In this document: positions 10,411 through 20,651 of the stretch, piece after piece
Layout: each line of letters begins with the position of its first letter
How positions within the stretch are numbered: the stretch's first letter is position 1
Assembly (NCBI GenBank): GCA_022478985.1
Contig: JAKSZP010000193.1
Coordinates: forward strand, 62,001-126,000
From: Massospora cicadina
Taxonomy: Eukaryota; Entomophthoromycota; Entomophthoromycetes; Entomophthorales; Entomophthoraceae
Direction: 5' to 3'
Length of the DNA stretch: 64,000 nt
Position numbers and translations under genes: made by a program
The notes under the pieces: generated by a model
Seen by the model: the letters and a program-made list of their open reading frames with translations, nothing else
What the model was told of the DNA's origin: nothing
Database searches by the model: none

Positions 10411-11448
10411 ATGCAGTCTATTCTGGAAACTCACCCTGAGACCGCATGCAAATTAACCTCCACTTTTTATCTCAAGAAGGTCTTAGCGCTGTTGGCCAAC
10501 TTTGGAAGCACACTTACCAAGGTTGAAGTGGTTGTTCACAAAGTCCAGGTGATGGCTACCTTGGATACAGGTTCTCCAGTGAATGTAATCTCATCTCAGC
10601 TGATGAAAAAGATTAAATTGATGCCTGACTTGGATTATATCAAGGAGTTTGGAACTGCGGGCCCAAACAACACCCACGCCCTTGGCGCTTATTCCTCTCT
10701 TCCCATATGCATTGGGAATCTTATCCTATTGGCCCCCGCTGTGGCCTTAGATAATAACTCCTATGATATGCTCATAGGTACTCAGTTTAAGATTGAATAT
10801 GAAGGCATCATCGACATGAAGCAAGGGTTCCTATCTTTAATGAACTACGAAGTTCCATTAGTCTTATTCAACAAAGAACTCATCAAGAATGACTACACCT
10901 GCCTGGTTGAATACCCCTTTTCCACTTTGTCTTTACATTATGTCACTTCTGGGCGCAACATTAAGAAATTGCCTGATTCAGTGGAGGCTAGCGATGGTAT
11001 TCCATTCTATGCGGCAGATGAGGTGGTTATTAAGCTCGGTGAACAACGAGTGGTTGACACGAAAATCACGCTCCAAATCCCACGCCACTGCTTATTACAC
11101 CTCTTAAGCATTGACAGAGTTAGCCCTTTTGAGCCTCAGGTATTGCCTGACATTTTAGACCCAGCCTATCAGAAGCCTATTACTCTACTGTTGGGAAACC
11201 TTACCAAAAAGGACATAATTGTAAGAAAGCACCAGGAGGTGGGCCAAGGGTTTTTACTCCATGTGGAGGAAGTTAAACAAATCCACTCTATTGGCTCAAT
11301 GGCAGATTTATGCCTGCCTGCAGATAACCTGGTATGTACCTTGCTGAATGTCCATATTTCGGATGAGATGACCTCAGGTGAGTTGAAGAAAGTGCAAACT
11401 CATCTGAATGAATATAGTGATATATTCCTGAAGTCAGACAATGATTAA
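10411..11448 (+). CDS. Aspartic protease region of element B Pol
   Basis: An open frame of 345 codons, the longest in B. The retroviral-type aspartic protease signature VMATLDTGSPVNVIS (about residues 47-61) has an intact catalytic Asp-Thr-Gly, and LIGTQFKIEYEGIIDMKQG (about 122-140) fits the C-terminal part of the domain. The protease would cleave Gag-Pol. The rest leads toward the reverse transcriptase and includes ADNLVCTLLN and SGELKKVQTHLNEYSDIF. It stops at TAA 11446. The equivalent region of F (58096-58476) is more damaged (Asp-Met-Gly). The frame is open, but the downstream enzymes are deleted. Confidence 0.82.
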   Translation: MQSILETHPETACKLTSTFYLKKVLALLANFGSTLTKVEVVVHKVQVMATLDTGSPVNVISSQLMKKIKLMPDLDYIKEFGTAGPNNTHALGAYSSLPICIGNLILLAPAVALDNNSYDMLIGTQFKIEYEGIIDMKQGFLSLMNYEVPLVLFNKELIKNDYTCLVEYPFSTLSLHYVTSGRNIKKLPDSVEASDGIPFYAADEVVIKLGEQRVVDTKITLQIPRHCLLHLLSIDRVSPFEPQVLPDILDPAYQKPITLLLGNLTKKDIIVRKHQEVGQGFLLHVEEVKQIHSIGSMADLCLPADNLVCTLLNVHISDEMTSGELKKVQTHLNEYSDIFLKSDND

Positions 11449-11454
11449 AGCCAC

Positions 11455-11700
11455 ATGAAGGGCTGGTGTCACTCCATCAATGTGGGTGATGCCCATCCCA
11501 TTAGGTCAAAACCTTATCGCAAGTCAAAGGTGGAGGAACAGCAAAATGAGGACGGAACTCACACAGTTATTAGACATGGGGTTATTAGTTCCTTTGCAAA
11601 GCCCTTGGTCCTCCCCCTTCTGCTAATTAAGAAAAAAATGGAGGTCATCAATTAGTTATGGACTATCGCAGGTTAAATAATCTTACAAAAAAGGTTAGCT
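11455..11700 (+). pseudogene. N-terminal start of reverse transcriptase, element B (truncated)
   Basis: GWCHSINVGDAHPIRSKPYR, then after a shift LVMDYRRLNNLTKK, the conserved entry of Gypsy reverse transcriptase (HPIR.KPYR and DYRRLN). The finger, palm with active site, RNase H and integrase core that should follow are absent. Confidence 0.82.
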
Positions 11701-11814
11701 AACTGCATCATTCAGCTTCATTCAAAGGCTATGACTAACCTAGCAAAAATGGTTACTAAAGAAGGACAGGCTGCCAATGAGCTCTGAGCTCCTCTACCTT
11801 CCTTTCTAGTGTCA

Positions 11815-11985
11815 GATATGGTTTTATATTACCACAATTGCATAACTCCCCATAGTGGCAAACTTGGATCAATCTGGGAGGGGCCATTTACCATCACGTA
11901 TAAGAGAGGAAATGAGTATTCTATCAAGTCTTTGGCTACAGGAATTATCATAAACCGGGTACATGGCCGCTTCCTATGACCCTAC
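11815..11985 (+). pseudogene. Integrase C-terminus of element B
   Basis: After the deletion a frame reads HSGKLGSIWEGPFTITYKRG and IIINRVHGRFL, then a stop before PYTPPN. This is the GPF-type C-terminal segment of the integrase, similar to those in F (61330-61500), F' (13200-13370) and L. It places the right border of the deletion between about 11700 and 11815. Confidence 0.75.
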
Positions 11986-12000
11986 ACCCCTCCCAACATT

Positions 12001-12014
12001 CTTGAGGGGGGCAA
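12001..12014 (+). promoter_or_regulatory. Polypurine tract of element B
   Basis: CTTGAGGGGGGCAA directly precedes the 3' LTR start TGTTGGACATTC. Confidence 0.65.
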
Positions 12015-12808
12015 TGTTGGACATTCACCTTCTCAACTTAGGAGAAAGAATGTTGGAGGTACAAGTGCTCCTGAATCTGCTACCATGATTGGCCCATCTC
12101 CTGTCCAATCTTCAAATAATATTGTGGTTATCAACAATATGAGTACCAATGGCAAAAAGACCTTGGCAGATTCTTGGTGGAATCCTAACTATCGGAAAAA
12201 TATGGATTATAACCAAAACTGGCATAATAAGGTAAGAACTGATAATAGAAGTTCTCTGACTTCTCGGCCAAATTTGAGGCGTTTGTTACCACACGAATCT
12301 GACCACCTCTGAGGTGAGAAGAATTTACTCAATGATGATAGGGTAAAAATTAACAAATCATTACCACACGAATCTGACCACCTCTGAGGTGAGAAGATTT
12401 TACTTGATGATAGGGTAAAAATTAACAAATCATTACCACAAAAATCTGACCACCTCCAAGGTGTGAAGATTTTACTCACTGGTGATTGGATACAATTTAT
12501 CAAAATGTTACACCATGGGTCCGTTTTGCCTCAAAAAATTTATCTTTGTTATGATAGGCCAAAAGCATATATTCCCTAATTTGGATGACTCAGCTTTATA
12601 TACTTTAGCTTCAAATACCCATAGTCTCGACTTTTGAACTAGTTTAATTAGGAAATACTAGTATTAAGAAAAGGACCTTTTTGGTTTTGACCTGCATAAA
12701 CAATAAAAGATATAAAAATTTAACAAAGCGTTATTTATTACTTTTTTTAAAAAAAGCAAATTACCCACCTTAACAAAAAATTTGTGGCATCCGTCGGTGG
12801 ATCCCACA
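12015..12808 (+). repeat. 3' LTR of element B
   Basis: 794 bp, starting TGTTGGACATTC and ending GGATCCCACA, followed by target duplication AGGAG. Longer than the 5' LTR mainly because of one extra tandem unit. Confidence 0.92.
12284..12510 (+). repeat. 75-bp tandem repeat in the B 3' LTR (three units)
   Basis: Unit starts at 12284, 12359 and 12431 (periods 75 and 72 bp) with the CACCTCTGAGGTG palindrome in the first two and a variant in the third. Confidence 0.88.
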
Positions 12809-12813
12809 AGGAG

Positions 12814-13154
12814 GTCTCACATCATGTTAGCCAATATATTTCTTTTTAATTATTACAGCCTCAGATACACTGCTGGGCCTCCCAGGTTCCCTCCAAACTG
12901 GGTCTCCTGTGCATTCTAGCCCTGTACAAAGCTTAATTATGAACTTCCCATTTGAGGCACACCAAATTTTGCTGATTTCTCAATTCCTAATTACCTGCAC
13001 ATTGCTAAATACTCTCGCCATATGTCACTTTAGCTCCAGCTCCCCATGCTAGGGTATCTTTATATTAACCCTGATTACTAGTTCCCTTGCGTTGGTCCAG
13101 TGTATTGTGCATGCCCGCGCTGGGAACTGGAGAGTTATTGATACTCTCCTGACA
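12814..13154 (+). repeat. H-type LTR, right part of the 3' LTR of H
   Basis: Continues 7964-8517 across the B insertion. Ends GAGAGTTATTGATACTCTC plus CTGACA, matching the ends of the other copies (GAGAGTTACAGACACTCTC plus TTGACA). Confidence 0.88.
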
Positions 13155-13370
13155 AGCAAAGTTCAAAGATGTGAATATGGTATTGTTCCGTGATAAGCAC
13201 AGGTTTGGGTAGAAACACAAGTTACCAATATCTGGATTGGTCCGTTCAAGATAATTGAGAAGACAGGCATAGACGCCCACACTATCAAGGACCCCACGAT
13301 TGGTCAGATTAATAACCAAGTTCATGTGAAGTTCCTTTGGATATATAAACAATAATAGCCTTGTCATCCA
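13155..13370 (+). pseudogene. Integrase C-terminus of F'
   Basis: Plus-strand frame with TNIWIGPFKIIEKTGIDAHT and NNQVHVKFLWIYKQ, then TAA. The same segment in F reads IGTFEIIEKTGINVYTIKDP and NQVHAKFLWAYTQ. Two in-frame stops lie upstream. GPF-type C-terminal domain, no chromodomain. Confidence 0.82.
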
Positions 13371-13385
13371 GTCAAGGGGAGGTAA

Positions 13386-14779
13386 TGTTGAGATTCTGAT
13401 ATGACTGGTTGATAAGCCTTAAGTCGTTTTGGAAGAATATGCTTTATTAGCTGAACTGAGTAGTATAAATTTTTAAATGAAGATTGCCTTGACATAAGGC
13501 GATAGTTCATACTGAGCCTCAAACAAATATTGTATTGGATTGTCTTAAAATTAGGTGACAAAGATGATGTCAACGTACAAAAAATAATAGTAAATTTCCT
13601 CAAACTAAGGCGATTGTGAATTTAATACCTTGTAGACACTTCCAGAACTAATGAGAATATTGTTGAATGGTTGACTGGATATAAATCGTTGGTAATTATA
13701 AATCAAAAATATCCTAAGTATATCTGAACTTGGGATTTGTGGCCTAGTGATTCCAAGGAATAGTATTTGACTATAATGACACTGGCACGGGGGCTTTGTT
13801 GGTTTAGTCAGACCTATAATAATAGCCAACTAAATAACCTGGGCATGTGGGCTTTGTTGGTCTATGTCAAAATTAGTTTTTAATGTCAATTGAGTTTTTA
13901 ATCAAATCAACTACTAATTAGTGGTACAAATCGCCTTGGTATGTGCTGCCAATTGCTTGAGATGAGTATCAGTTCAGCTATTTACAGATGCGTTAGAAAT
14001 GCTGTCTTGAATATATTTCTGAGTTTGAGACTGACTCTGAGATGATTGGGATGTTTCAAGTTGAATGGATTGTAGACCCTCAAACAAACTCGTTACTTTC
14101 TCTGGCCAAGTGTCATTGAAATTGAGGTGTCATGGGTAAGATGTGGTGAACATCAAACCCTATAAATTATCCCAAGTTATTATTAATAAAAAAACAACAA
14201 ATATTCCTACAATTTATAATTTAATTTATAAAGCTTTCATATTAATACTTCACGTTGTGTTATGTTGAGGATTTACTTAGGATCAGGAAAATCAGAGCAG
14301 CGTGCAATCATCTAAGTAATGACAGGATAATACAACTTCCAGTAGAATTACCAAATAGTTATATCTTAATTATAGTAACCATCTGGTCTGTTGTCTTCAT
14401 ACAATAGACGTTTGAAACTCCATCTTACCTTATAGAAAGAACCAGTGACTCTCAATATACCAAAAATTCAACAAGTATGGTGGACCAAAATAGTCTAAAC
14501 TGAAAGAGTGGTATCATCCAAAGTTGCTGAGATATAAGAAAGTTGAGGCAATTGAAGGAGATGGATTTCTTGTTGATAAGAAGAGTAGAGTGGAGCAGGA
14601 AGGAATCTGCTGTTATATTATAATAAAATTATCATGGGAGCTATTGCTTTTTATTCTATTATATTTATTAAGTTGTTTCAAGGGCCAACAATCTTCATAT
14701 TGTCCGCCCGTTGCTCAGTGGGATTTACCTTGTTCATAAACCTCTTAGACATCTTGATAATAGTGCCAAATTTATAACA
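13386..14779 (+). repeat. 3' LTR of F', interrupted by solo LTR S1
   Basis: Left part 13386-13660, right part 14479-14779. Shared blocks with the F LTR include AATGAGAATAT, GATATAAG and CAATCTTCATATTGTCC. It ends near AAATTTATAACA. Confidence 0.82.
13661..14473. repeat. Solo LTR S1 (813 bp, family not seen elsewhere)
   Basis: Insertion absent from both F LTRs. It begins TGTTGAAT and ends ATTCAACA (perfect 8-bp terminal inverted repeat) and is flanked by AATAT (13656-13660) and AGTAT (14474-14478), a 5-bp duplication with one mismatch. No coding frame. Structure fits a solo LTR. It contains the direct repeat GGCTTTGTTGGT twice, about 60 bp apart. Confidence 0.82.
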
Positions 14780-14840
14780 GGATTAAAAACCAATCTTATA
14801 TAAAGTCAGCTCTTCAGAATTTACACCATTGTGCTCCATG

Positions 14841-15827
14841 TGTAACCTTAGGGAACTACCCTTGCAACTTTATTAAAGAAAATTTCTGTCTAAAAACAAT
14901 AGGGGGCGCAAGCCAGTGGCTGTTTCTCTCATCACCTTGGGCGATTTAGCACATGTGGTGTATGAGAGATAACAGTGTACCCTCTCAAGATTGCACGGCT
15001 CCTTCACCATTCAACACTCAAGAGTTGGTGGGGATAATTCAGAGGGTGTGTCAAGAAGTGGTGGTGGCCAGAAGCCATCACCAGCAAAAGGTTGGCAGTG
15101 ATTGTCCTTAAGAGGATCCACTGATGGTTTGAGTTCCGCTTGGAAAGTCAAGTAAATTATCACAAAAAACCAAGTTAGTTTTGGCTCAAAGATCCCCATA
15201 CAACAGTTGTCCCCAGCAGTTTTTCATTGAGCCCATCCCTGTCAGGTATGAGCGTGGTCAACACTTTAACTATCCCATAGAGCCAGCCACATGTGGCCTG
15301 GACGTGGTTGCAACCTGCTGTCCGCCAGAGGCGTCATTGTCATTGCACTAAGCATGATCATGGTGGAATAAAATATTCTTGCTTGTAAATTTGATACCAA
15401 TCTGACTGTGAAGGTCAGATATGAGTTGGTATCAGAAATCATTTAGAATCTTGATCCAGTGGAACCAAATTGTAGAATATTCTCAAAATTAGTGCGCTTA
15501 TTTCCAGTTCCCCATTAGTGAGCATATAGGGCACCAGTCCCCAACAGGTGCCACTGTCACTCCTATTTTTCTCCTTTCTGACACTTTGGTCAAAATAAAT
15601 CCTTAAAAACAAAATCCAAATTTAGTTGTGAGTTTAAGATTTTATTTAAACAACTAGTGGCGATGATTTCCAACTTTAAAATCCCTGGTTAGTCGATGTG
15701 ACTGCCTCCTGCCTGTTTCATCCATTAATATGTATAGCTGTACCTGAGGTATTCTGGCTGGGGTTCTGGGTGTTCACTCACCCAGAGTTCCAGGCCAGTC
15801 CTATTATTATCAGCATGTTCCATGACA
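14841..15827 (+). repeat. 5' LTR of element I
   Basis: Starts TGTAACCTTAGGGAACTACC, ends CCATGACA. TATA-like CATATAGGGCACC at about 15524 with a conserved ACTGTCAC segment downstream, also found in the related LTR at 33495. Further copies of the family: 20652-21644, 33105-33270 (partial) and 33495-34570. Confidence 0.9.
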
Positions 15828-15830
15828 TAA

Positions 15831-15846
15831 TGGAGCGACCCCAGCT
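15831..15846 (+). promoter_or_regulatory. Candidate primer binding site of element I
   Basis: TGGAGCGACCCCAGCT starts three bases after the 5' LTR. The TGG start fits tRNA priming. It differs from the B/F site and from the J/E sites. Confidence 0.5.
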
Positions 15847-15879
15847 ATAATCCTTCTCCACTCTTTGTTGTAATAAGGT

Positions 15880-16330
15880 TGCTTCGTTGGTTTTGTGTCA
15901 CATATGGAAAACCGGTTATTTCAATCATAATTTTTTACTGAAGATAGGGGTACCTCCTATCCCATACATTGATGAGGGTTCTAACATCCCATCGGTGGAA
16001 GATTTGGTCCTTATTGCTCTCCACACTCAGGCCATCTTGGATGAATTGCAAGCGTTGACGTGTTGTTTATCCCTGCAGTCATATCTCCATCTCCTCGACA
16101 TGCTATTATGTGCTCAGGTGGGAGTATTTGAGAGTTCATTCTGGATGCTCTAGAGGAACCATTGTATGTGAACCCATTATTTACCCTGTTTTCCGTAGCA
16201 AAATTATTGGAGCTAGGATTTGTTCAGATGGTTGATACTACAGTTTCCTCTCCTGAGAGTGACCTTAGGGATAGTCTACCATATACTTCTGTCCCCCAAG
16301 TTATGTCTTACAAGGGGCTAGTGACTAAGA
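15880..16330 (+). pseudogene. Gag region of element I, decayed
   Basis: By position between the primer site and the protease this was gag. Fragments such as GSNIPSVEDLVLIALHTQAI are readable, but no diagnostic gag motif or zinc knuckle remains. Confidence 0.45.
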
Positions 16331-16343
16331 TTGGACATCTTTT

Positions 16344-16559
16344 ATGTTTTCTGTGAAGATCCATTTGGGATCTCATATGGTATCTGTGGAGGCTCTCCTG
16401 GACATGGGAGCAGCTAAGAACTTTATAAGCTTGCAGGTCGCCCAAAATTTGGATATGGATCTTGACGTCAGGTCCTCAATATCGAGTGAATCATCTGTCA
16501 TAATGATGTGTTATGCAGTGAGATGTACCATTCTCAGTGCATTGGTATGGTTTATGTGA
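16344..16559 (+). pseudogene. Aspartic protease fragment of element I
   Basis: HMVSVEALLDMGAAKNFISL is a retropepsin core whose Asp-Thr-Gly has become Asp-Met-Gly. The flap and C-terminal half are disrupted. About 300 bp of noncoding-looking linker follow before the reverse transcriptase. Confidence 0.75.
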
Positions 16560-16829
16560 TCAGTTCACCGCTGTACTGGACTTGTTGTTCTCCATTATGG
16601 GGTTTGGTGGCGGTAGCAACAGGTTATTATTGACCTGGAGCCAATACGTTGTCATTTAGGAATTTGCATGTGCAAGGAAAATATTCACTTCTTGGTACCT
16701 TCTCTCCTGCTGAAGCAGTGGGGTCAATTGTTTCAACTCCTTCTCCCACAGTACTGACAGAAGATTTCATCCCAGTTGGCCCAGTACCAGGAAATATTTA
16801 ATATGGAAAAGGCCAAAATCTTACCTCTC

Positions 16830-17590
16830 ACTTCAAGTATCATCTGGCTTTCCGCCAGACAGTAAATTTAATCAACATCAACTGTCCCTTGTACCCTTAT
16901 ACAGAGCAGAAAGACAAGGCCCTGAAGGTTTGGTTAAATGATATGCTCATGAGGGGTGGGTGTTTAAAGACATCTCACTGATCACTTCTCTAATAGTTTT
17001 TTCTTAGAAGGCTGATGTCACTTTGTGCCCCTGTATAGATTATGGGCATCTGAAAAATATTACTGTTCACAATTCCTATCACTCCCACATCGATCAGATG
17101 ATTATCCAGTCAATTGCAAAAATCTCAGGTGCTTTTGAAAATAAATCTCATTAATGCATTCTTCCAGATTCAGGTGGAGGAAGGCCAGAAGTGGCTTATG
17201 TCAGTTTGTATCAGGAGAGGGATCTTCCAGTTACGCATGATGCCTTGTGTCTTGGAAAAACCCAGGCCACGTTCCAGTGGATGAAAATGATGTTCTCAGT
17301 GACCTTTGGTTCACCTGTGCAGTGTTTTATATCAACAATATCCTCATGCATTCCCCCACTCCTGAGAATAATGAGAAGTACTTGAATGGGGAGCTGGATG
17401 TGTTGCACAAGGCTGACTTTTGTGTAAAACCTTCCAAATGTGAGTTCTTCAGGGAGGATGTTACCTTTCTAGGTTTTTGGTCCCAAAGATGGCTACATGA
17501 TTTCACCCAGCTAGCTGAGGCCATCCTAACGTGGCTCACTCCTACCACCCATAGCAGTTGCGGAGCTTCTTGGGTATTATCATATTATTA
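16830..17590 (+). pseudogene. Reverse transcriptase of element I, broken
   Basis: Frames with INCPLYPYTEQKDKALKVWL, DMLMRG, DYGHLKNITVHNSYHSHIDQ, then a palm segment in which the catalytic YxDD reads YINNILMHSP, so both Asp are lost. KPSKCEFFREDVTFLGF closes the domain (about 17430-17475). Three or more frame changes. Confidence 0.82.
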
Positions 17591-17599
17591 AAAAAAATT

Positions 17600-19090
17600 C
17601 TCCTCTGACCTCTTGCAGCTGGCAGCCACACAATTAATCTCTTGATGGAGAAGATTATTCATTACAGTGGGCGGAGGAGTGCCAGCAGGCATTTGATGCC
17701 AGCAAGGAGGTGTTCATCGCACCATCCGTTCTCTGACATGTGACCCTCACCAAGCCTTTTATTGTAGCATGTGTTGCTTCATCAGCTGCCGTGGGTGCAG
17801 TGCTGCTTTGAGCACATGACGGGTAGAACACCCAGTCACATAAAGTAAGTGCAAGTTTGCTTCATCTGAGCAGTCTTGAGCTATTTATGATAAGGGTGTC
17901 AAGAGAGTATCTGTAACACTCTTGTTACCAAAAATGTGGTGAAGGATGCTCAGCCACACCGCAAGGGATCTAGTCACTAGAAAGATTGGGAATAGGAGCC
18001 TCAGAAGGTGACGTGGCAGAGTGGACCCAGGGTAAGGATATACAACACAGAATATATAAGTATATAACAAACAAACGGCAGAACTTGGTTGGAGTCCAAG
18101 GAGGAGCCCATAACCAAGTGTATATCTGTGTTAGGCTGCTTGGGCGCCTCGATCTGGAGGGGATCAGGACGGCCCATGTGTGCACCAGATTTAGCTTTTA
18201 ATTTAGATAAGAAAAATGTCCTATGTTGTTGGAGACCTCCTCAAGGAGGTTCACACACAGGTTTCCCTAAGGGACCATGCTAAAAACGTAAAATTAATGG
18301 TGTTTTTATTAAGCAAGTCAACCAACAAGGAAGGTTGGTCTCAGGATATTAATAAACATTGGAGAGAGATCATCAATCTGAGGGAGTGATACTAAGCCTA
18401 AATGAACCAATAAGCGCACACTACCATCAGTCAAGGTACTGTAGCTCAAGTAAGTCAAAACTCGAGTCATTGGTTTCAGCTGAGTTTCAGATTTGGCCAT
18501 ATTATAAAATGAACAGGTTTCAAAATTCCGTTCTCCAAGCAACCGTAACAAACCGTCATTATTAGTAACAAATCTGGTGCGTTTTAACGCCCTCAATGTA
18601 ATGCAGGGCTGAGCATCATGTGCACTCCTAATACCAACTTGGGCATATCTTGCCAGTATCCAGCGTTGGTCCAGGATATGCTTCAGGTTAAGGTAGCCTT
18701 CCAACTTTATCTTTTTGGCCTCCTCACGTCAAGCCTTGTCTCTACAATCTCTAAGCTCAATTGTGTCATGTAACCATGACAAAGGGTTGGCAGCCGTAGC
18801 ATGGTCACTTACTCATTAGCAGTACCTTTTGCAGGGGGCATCACATGAGGTGATTGTGGGGATGGATCATGAAGCCCTGATGTACTTCTAGAAACCCCAG
18901 AAGTTGGTGCAATGGCATGCTTGGACATTCCATGACTTTTGCAGCTTCAATTTTAAGTATGAGTTTGTGAAGGGGGCGTTGAAAATTCTCCCCAATCTTC
19001 TGAGCTGCAATACTTCCTGAGTTATGTAGAGAAGGAGATTCAGGAGTTGACAAACGGTGGTCCCTTCAACCCAGATTATCACCATTGCTT
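17600..19090 (+). pseudogene. RNase H of element I, split by a solo LTR
   Basis: Left part 17600-17896 reads through WAEECQQAFDASKEVF and TKPFIVACVASSAAVGAVLL (frame-shifted). The right part resumes at 18787 with a HEALMYF segment, WHAWTFHDFCSFNFKYEF and VKGALKILPNLLS, the end of the Gypsy RNase H followed by the usual PGxxN-like stretch. The solo LTR at 17897-18781 lies between them. Confidence 0.78.
17897..18781 (-). repeat. Solo H-type LTR (885 bp), reverse orientation
   Basis: On the minus strand it starts TGTCATGGTTACATGACA and ends ACTCTCTTGACA. Exact 5-bp duplication AAGGG (17892-17896, 18782-18786). No internal region, so a solo LTR formed by recombination between the LTRs of an H-type element. 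Confidence 0.93.
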
Positions 19091-19279
19091 CTCCCACAGA
19101 CTTAGGGGATGATTGGGCACCAGATGTTTCATTGGTATCTTGGGTGATGGCGGTTTAGACCTCCTGTGTGGAGGTTTTGGAGCTGTTACCCAGTTGGGTG
19201 CGCCAAGCCTCAAATATACTAATTACTTGGTGGTAGAGAGCCATCTTATGTTCCGTGGACAGGTGTGGGTTCCTCCGTA

Positions 19280-20450
19280 ATTCTGGAAGAAGTAATATCT
19301 ACTCATCATGATCTCCCGATGGTGGAGCACCCTGGTCACAAGCAATGCCTGGACCTGATCAAGTGAACATCTGACTGGCCAGGCAATTCCACAGAGGTGC
19401 CAGAATGGATCATTAAATGCATGATGTGTGCTTGCACTAAGTAAGATTGTTCAGGTTGGAATGGTCTTCTGCATCCTCTGCAGAAGGCTAAGGGTATGTG
19501 GACCTTGAATCCATTGACTTCATTGTTGAGCTTCCCCATTATGAGGGGTTCAATGTTATTATGGTGGTCAGCGACCACTTCATGAAACTTCCCTTTTTAT
19601 ACCTCATATGTCTGTTAATACTTTCAATGAGATGACCCAGCTTTTTGTCCAACATGTTTTCTCAATGTTCGGTATACCCAAGAGGTAGTGAGTGATCAGG
19701 GGCCACAGTTTAAAGCTAAGTTTTGTACCGCTATGTTGCCTATAATGAAGGTCCAGCCCTGCCACTCAATGGCATATCATCCCCAGTCAAACGGGCAGAT
19801 GGAACAGGTCAATCAGATCCTCTAACAATACCTCTGTTGCTATGTCTCCACTGAGAAGAATACCTGGGCCACTGAGCTTCCAATGGCGCAGATTGCATAT
19901 AACAACGCCACTCATTTGACAGTGGAGTTTTCTCCTTGTGAAGCTAACTTGAGTGTAACCCCTCATTCCTCATTGGTCCTTGTCCCCATCCTGAAGTACC
20001 TGCCATGGAGGAGCAGCTGCAGCGAATCTGAACTACCCAATCTCTTGATTGGGATCGCCTGGCAAAAGCGATTAGTGATTACAAGTGTTTCACAGACCGC
20101 AAATGCCTTCCAACCAATAAAGTATAAGGTGGGATTGCAAGTGATGCTCAATACATTTCACCTGCATTTCAAAGTCCACTCACAGAAGTTTTCAAGCAAG
20201 CATTTTAGCCCTCACATGTTGGAAGAGAATTTGGGTACAGGGATCTCTGTATGTCTCTTCCCACGCACTGGAAGCAGAACCTGGTCTTCCATGCTTCCCA
20301 ATTGTATCCATTTAAAGGGATGTCGCCTGCTGAGCCAGAGCCAGTGGTGATCGAAAGCTCAGCTGATGAAAAAGTGAATGCTATTCTGGCATCTCAGAAA
20401 TTGCATCATTGGTGCAATAATTTGTGGCCTTGAAGGGTTCTCTTTCAATA
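19280..20450 (+). pseudogene. Integrase of element I, decayed
   Basis: A zinc-binding remnant is near 19310-19450 (VEHPGHKQCLDLIK, CMMCACTK). In the core, the first-Asp region lies near 19510 (FIVELP reads as SLLSFPIMRG in a shifted frame), the second Asp is in SDQGPQFKAKFCTAMLPIMK (about 19690), and YHPQSNGQMEQVNQIL stands at the third position. TWATELPMAQIAYNNATHLT follows. A Leu-rich C-terminal piece (HWKQNLVFHASQLYPFKGM) at about 20260 resembles the segment before the chromodomain in chromoviruses. No clear chromodomain. Confidence 0.8.
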
Positions 20451-20637
20451 AAAAGAGTTATGTAGGTGCCCATGATTTCATAAATTGTCACAAGTTGGTA
20501 GAGGCTTCCACATTGCTTTTCTGGATGCTCCCCAGCTCCCTCAGATGGTTGCCGCCATCTTGCCAATAAATTTACTCAAAGCACACAAGAATGTGACGCT
20601 GGCCCAGGTTCCTGGTGGGGGTGCTTCCCCAGTGGAA

Positions 20638-20651
20638 TAAGGGAAGGGTAA
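20638..20651 (+). promoter_or_regulatory. Polypurine tract of element I
   Basis: TAAGGGAAGGGTAA immediately precedes the 3' LTR start TGTAGGACTTGG. Confidence 0.65.

Larger units (their letters stand above)
8518..12808 (+). mobile_element. Ty3/Gypsy element B, complete with both LTRs but internally deleted
   Basis: Two similar LTRs (8518-9241 and 12015-12808) beginning TGT and ending CCCACA flank a 2.8-kb interior. A perfect 5-bp target duplication AGGAG (8513-8517 and 12809-12813) fixes the borders. The interior has gag, protease and the N-terminal start of reverse transcriptase, then jumps to an integrase C-terminus at about 11815. Most of reverse transcriptase, RNase H and the integrase core, about 3 kb compared with element F, is missing. 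The LTRs are more alike than those of I, so B is a relatively late insertion. It sits in the 3' LTR of H. Confidence 0.93.
4711..13154 (+). mobile_element. Ty3/Gypsy chromovirus H (internal 3' half and 3' LTR), interrupted by element B
   Basis: Remnant of a + strand Ty3/Gypsy element in the order RNase H, minisatellite, integrase, chromodomain, polypurine tract, LTR. Its gag, protease and reverse transcriptase lie left of copy A, outside the window. The 3' LTR (7964-8517 joined to 12814-13154) matches three other LTR copies in the window. Element B is inserted in that LTR with duplication AGGAG. H itself is inserted in the integrase C-terminus of F', since F-type sequence resumes directly after 13154. 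Confidence 0.85.
13155..14779 (+). mobile_element. 3' end of an F-type Gypsy element (F'): integrase C-terminus and 3' LTR
   Basis: Sequence directly after the H LTR aligns with the 3' end of element F (61290-61898): integrase C-terminus, then an LTR starting TGTTGAGATTCTGATATG. H is therefore inserted in the integrase gene of F', and the upstream part lies left of the window. Without S1 the LTR is about 571 bp, against 569 bp for the F 5' LTR. Confidence 0.85.

Noticed and set aside
15440..15465. GTTGGTATCAGAAATC as a tRNA primer site
   Set aside because: It lies in the middle of the 5' LTR of element I and is not kept in the 3' LTR; the borders set by the CCATG duplication place the primer site at 15831.
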